Assembly (NCBI GenBank): GCA_902461985.1 | Contig: CABQAB010000019.1 | Span: 1 to 14,246, forward strand | Length of the DNA stretch: 14,246 bases | Source: an uncultured Bacteroidales bacterium | GTDB lineage: Bacteria > Bacteroidota > Bacteroidia > Bacteroidales > UBA932 | Reading direction: 5' to 3' | Part shown: positions 14,073 through 14,246 of the stretch, one piece after another | Layout: every line of letters starts with the position of its first letter | Position numbering within the stretch: the first letter of the stretch is position 1 | Made by a program: the position numbers and the translations under genes | The notes under the pieces: model-generated | Seen by the model: only the letters and a program-made list of their open reading frames with translations | Databases searched by the model: none | Told to the model about the DNA's origin: nothing

Positions 14073-14118
14073 ATGTCATCTTGAGCGAGTCGCACAGCGA
14101 CGAGTCGAAAGATCTAAA
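14073..14118 (+). repeat. TGTCATCTTGA...AGATCT repeat downstream of miaB
   Basis: The same element as at 2716-2747 with 15 extra central bases that make the hairpin GTCGC-ACA-GCGAC (14089-14101). The outer stem is ATCTT (14078-14082) with AAGAT (14109-14113). It lies between miaB and the isomerase gene, in sense orientation to both. Confidence 0.7.
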
Positions 14119-14158
14119 CTGAACAATAATAGATAAAACTTCAAAACTGCTTCTGATT

Positions 14159-14246
14159 ATGTCCAAAGTAAAAATATCCACTTCCTTAGGCGACATTGTG
14201 GTCCGCCTGTATGATGAAACGCCTCTGCATCGCGACAATTTCCTGA
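14159..14246 (+). CDS. Cyclophilin-type peptidyl-prolyl cis-trans isomerase (5' fragment)
   Basis: The first 29 codons of a gene cut by the window edge. After MSK the protein reads VKISTSLGDIVVRLYDE and TPLHRDNFL, the opening beta strands of bacterial cyclophilins (typically ...T..G.I...L....AP....NF). Cyclophilins speed proline isomerisation in protein folding. There is no signal peptide at this start, so a cytoplasmic form is likely, although Bacteroidales also have exported ones. The ATG at 14159 follows an A/T-rich leader with no clear -7 box; it may be read through from miaB, 201 bases upstream. Confidence 0.8.
   Translation, partial: MSKVKISTSLGDIVVRLYDETPLHRDNFL

Noticed and set aside
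13772..14095. 107-codon minus-strand frame at the miaB end
   Set aside because: It is antisense to the TRAM-coding part of miaB and then reads through both dispersed repeats. Its likeness to a frame at 8391-8636 comes only from the shared 36-base repeat.
1..14246. CRISPR array, tRNA, rRNA, insertion sequence or prophage
   Set aside because: No regularly spaced direct repeats, no cloverleaf with a T-loop and acceptor stem, no transposase or phage-like frames were found on either strand.

Overview
The window looks like an ordinary stretch of a Bacteroidales (Bacteroidota) chromosome of moderate GC content. Three things support this. Several starts are preceded by the Bacteroidota promoter pattern TTTG-N19/20-TAnnTTTG, and the start regions are A/T-rich rather than carrying strong Shine-Dalgarno sites. 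The gene set is typical of the group: a DUF2807 'head GIN' protein, a SPOR-domain protein, an LEA-type lipoprotein, rpoN, and a 388-residue DUF1016 nuclease. The spaces between genes carry short dispersed repeats of the TGTCATCTyGA...AGATCT kind. I cannot assign a genus.

Layout. 1-120: nested-hairpin repeat and a strong terminator hairpin. 97-993 (-): short-chain dehydrogenase. 1136-2710 (+) cysS and 2757-3587 (+) exodeoxyribonuclease III, with a repeat between them. 3617-4429 (-): exported DUF2807 protein, divergent from 4530-5174 (+), an HdeD/DUF308 membrane protein. A probable three-gene minus-strand operon follows: LysR-type regulator (7995-7099), AspT/YidE-like transporter (7112-5931) and tcdA (5923-5180). 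The 7996-8609 gap carries the LysR promoter, an unannotated 33-residue membrane-protein gene with its own promoter and terminator (8288-8187), and a cluster of dispersed repeats. A second minus-strand operon reads LEA-type lipoprotein (11129-10623), SPOR protein (10615-10022), rpoN (10019-8610). 12406-11240 (-): DUF1016/PDDEXK nuclease. 12575-13957 (+): miaB. 14159 onward (+): the first 29 codons of a cyclophilin-type peptidyl-prolyl isomerase, cut by the window edge.

Function. Most genes are housekeeping: aminoacylation (cysS), DNA repair (xth), tRNA modification (tcdA for cyclic t6A37, miaB for ms2i6A37), transcription (rpoN) and envelope proteins. No phage, insertion sequence, CRISPR array, tRNA or rRNA was seen. 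Four things stand out. (1) A small gene between lysR and rpoN. (2) A modular repeat in sense orientation just downstream of cysS, rpoN and miaB, whose copies show compensatory changes in their outer stem. (3) A promoter module, CGGCT-N5-TACCTTTGC, shared by two transcription units. (4) An AspT-family transporter that appears to lack the usual central RCK_C domains.
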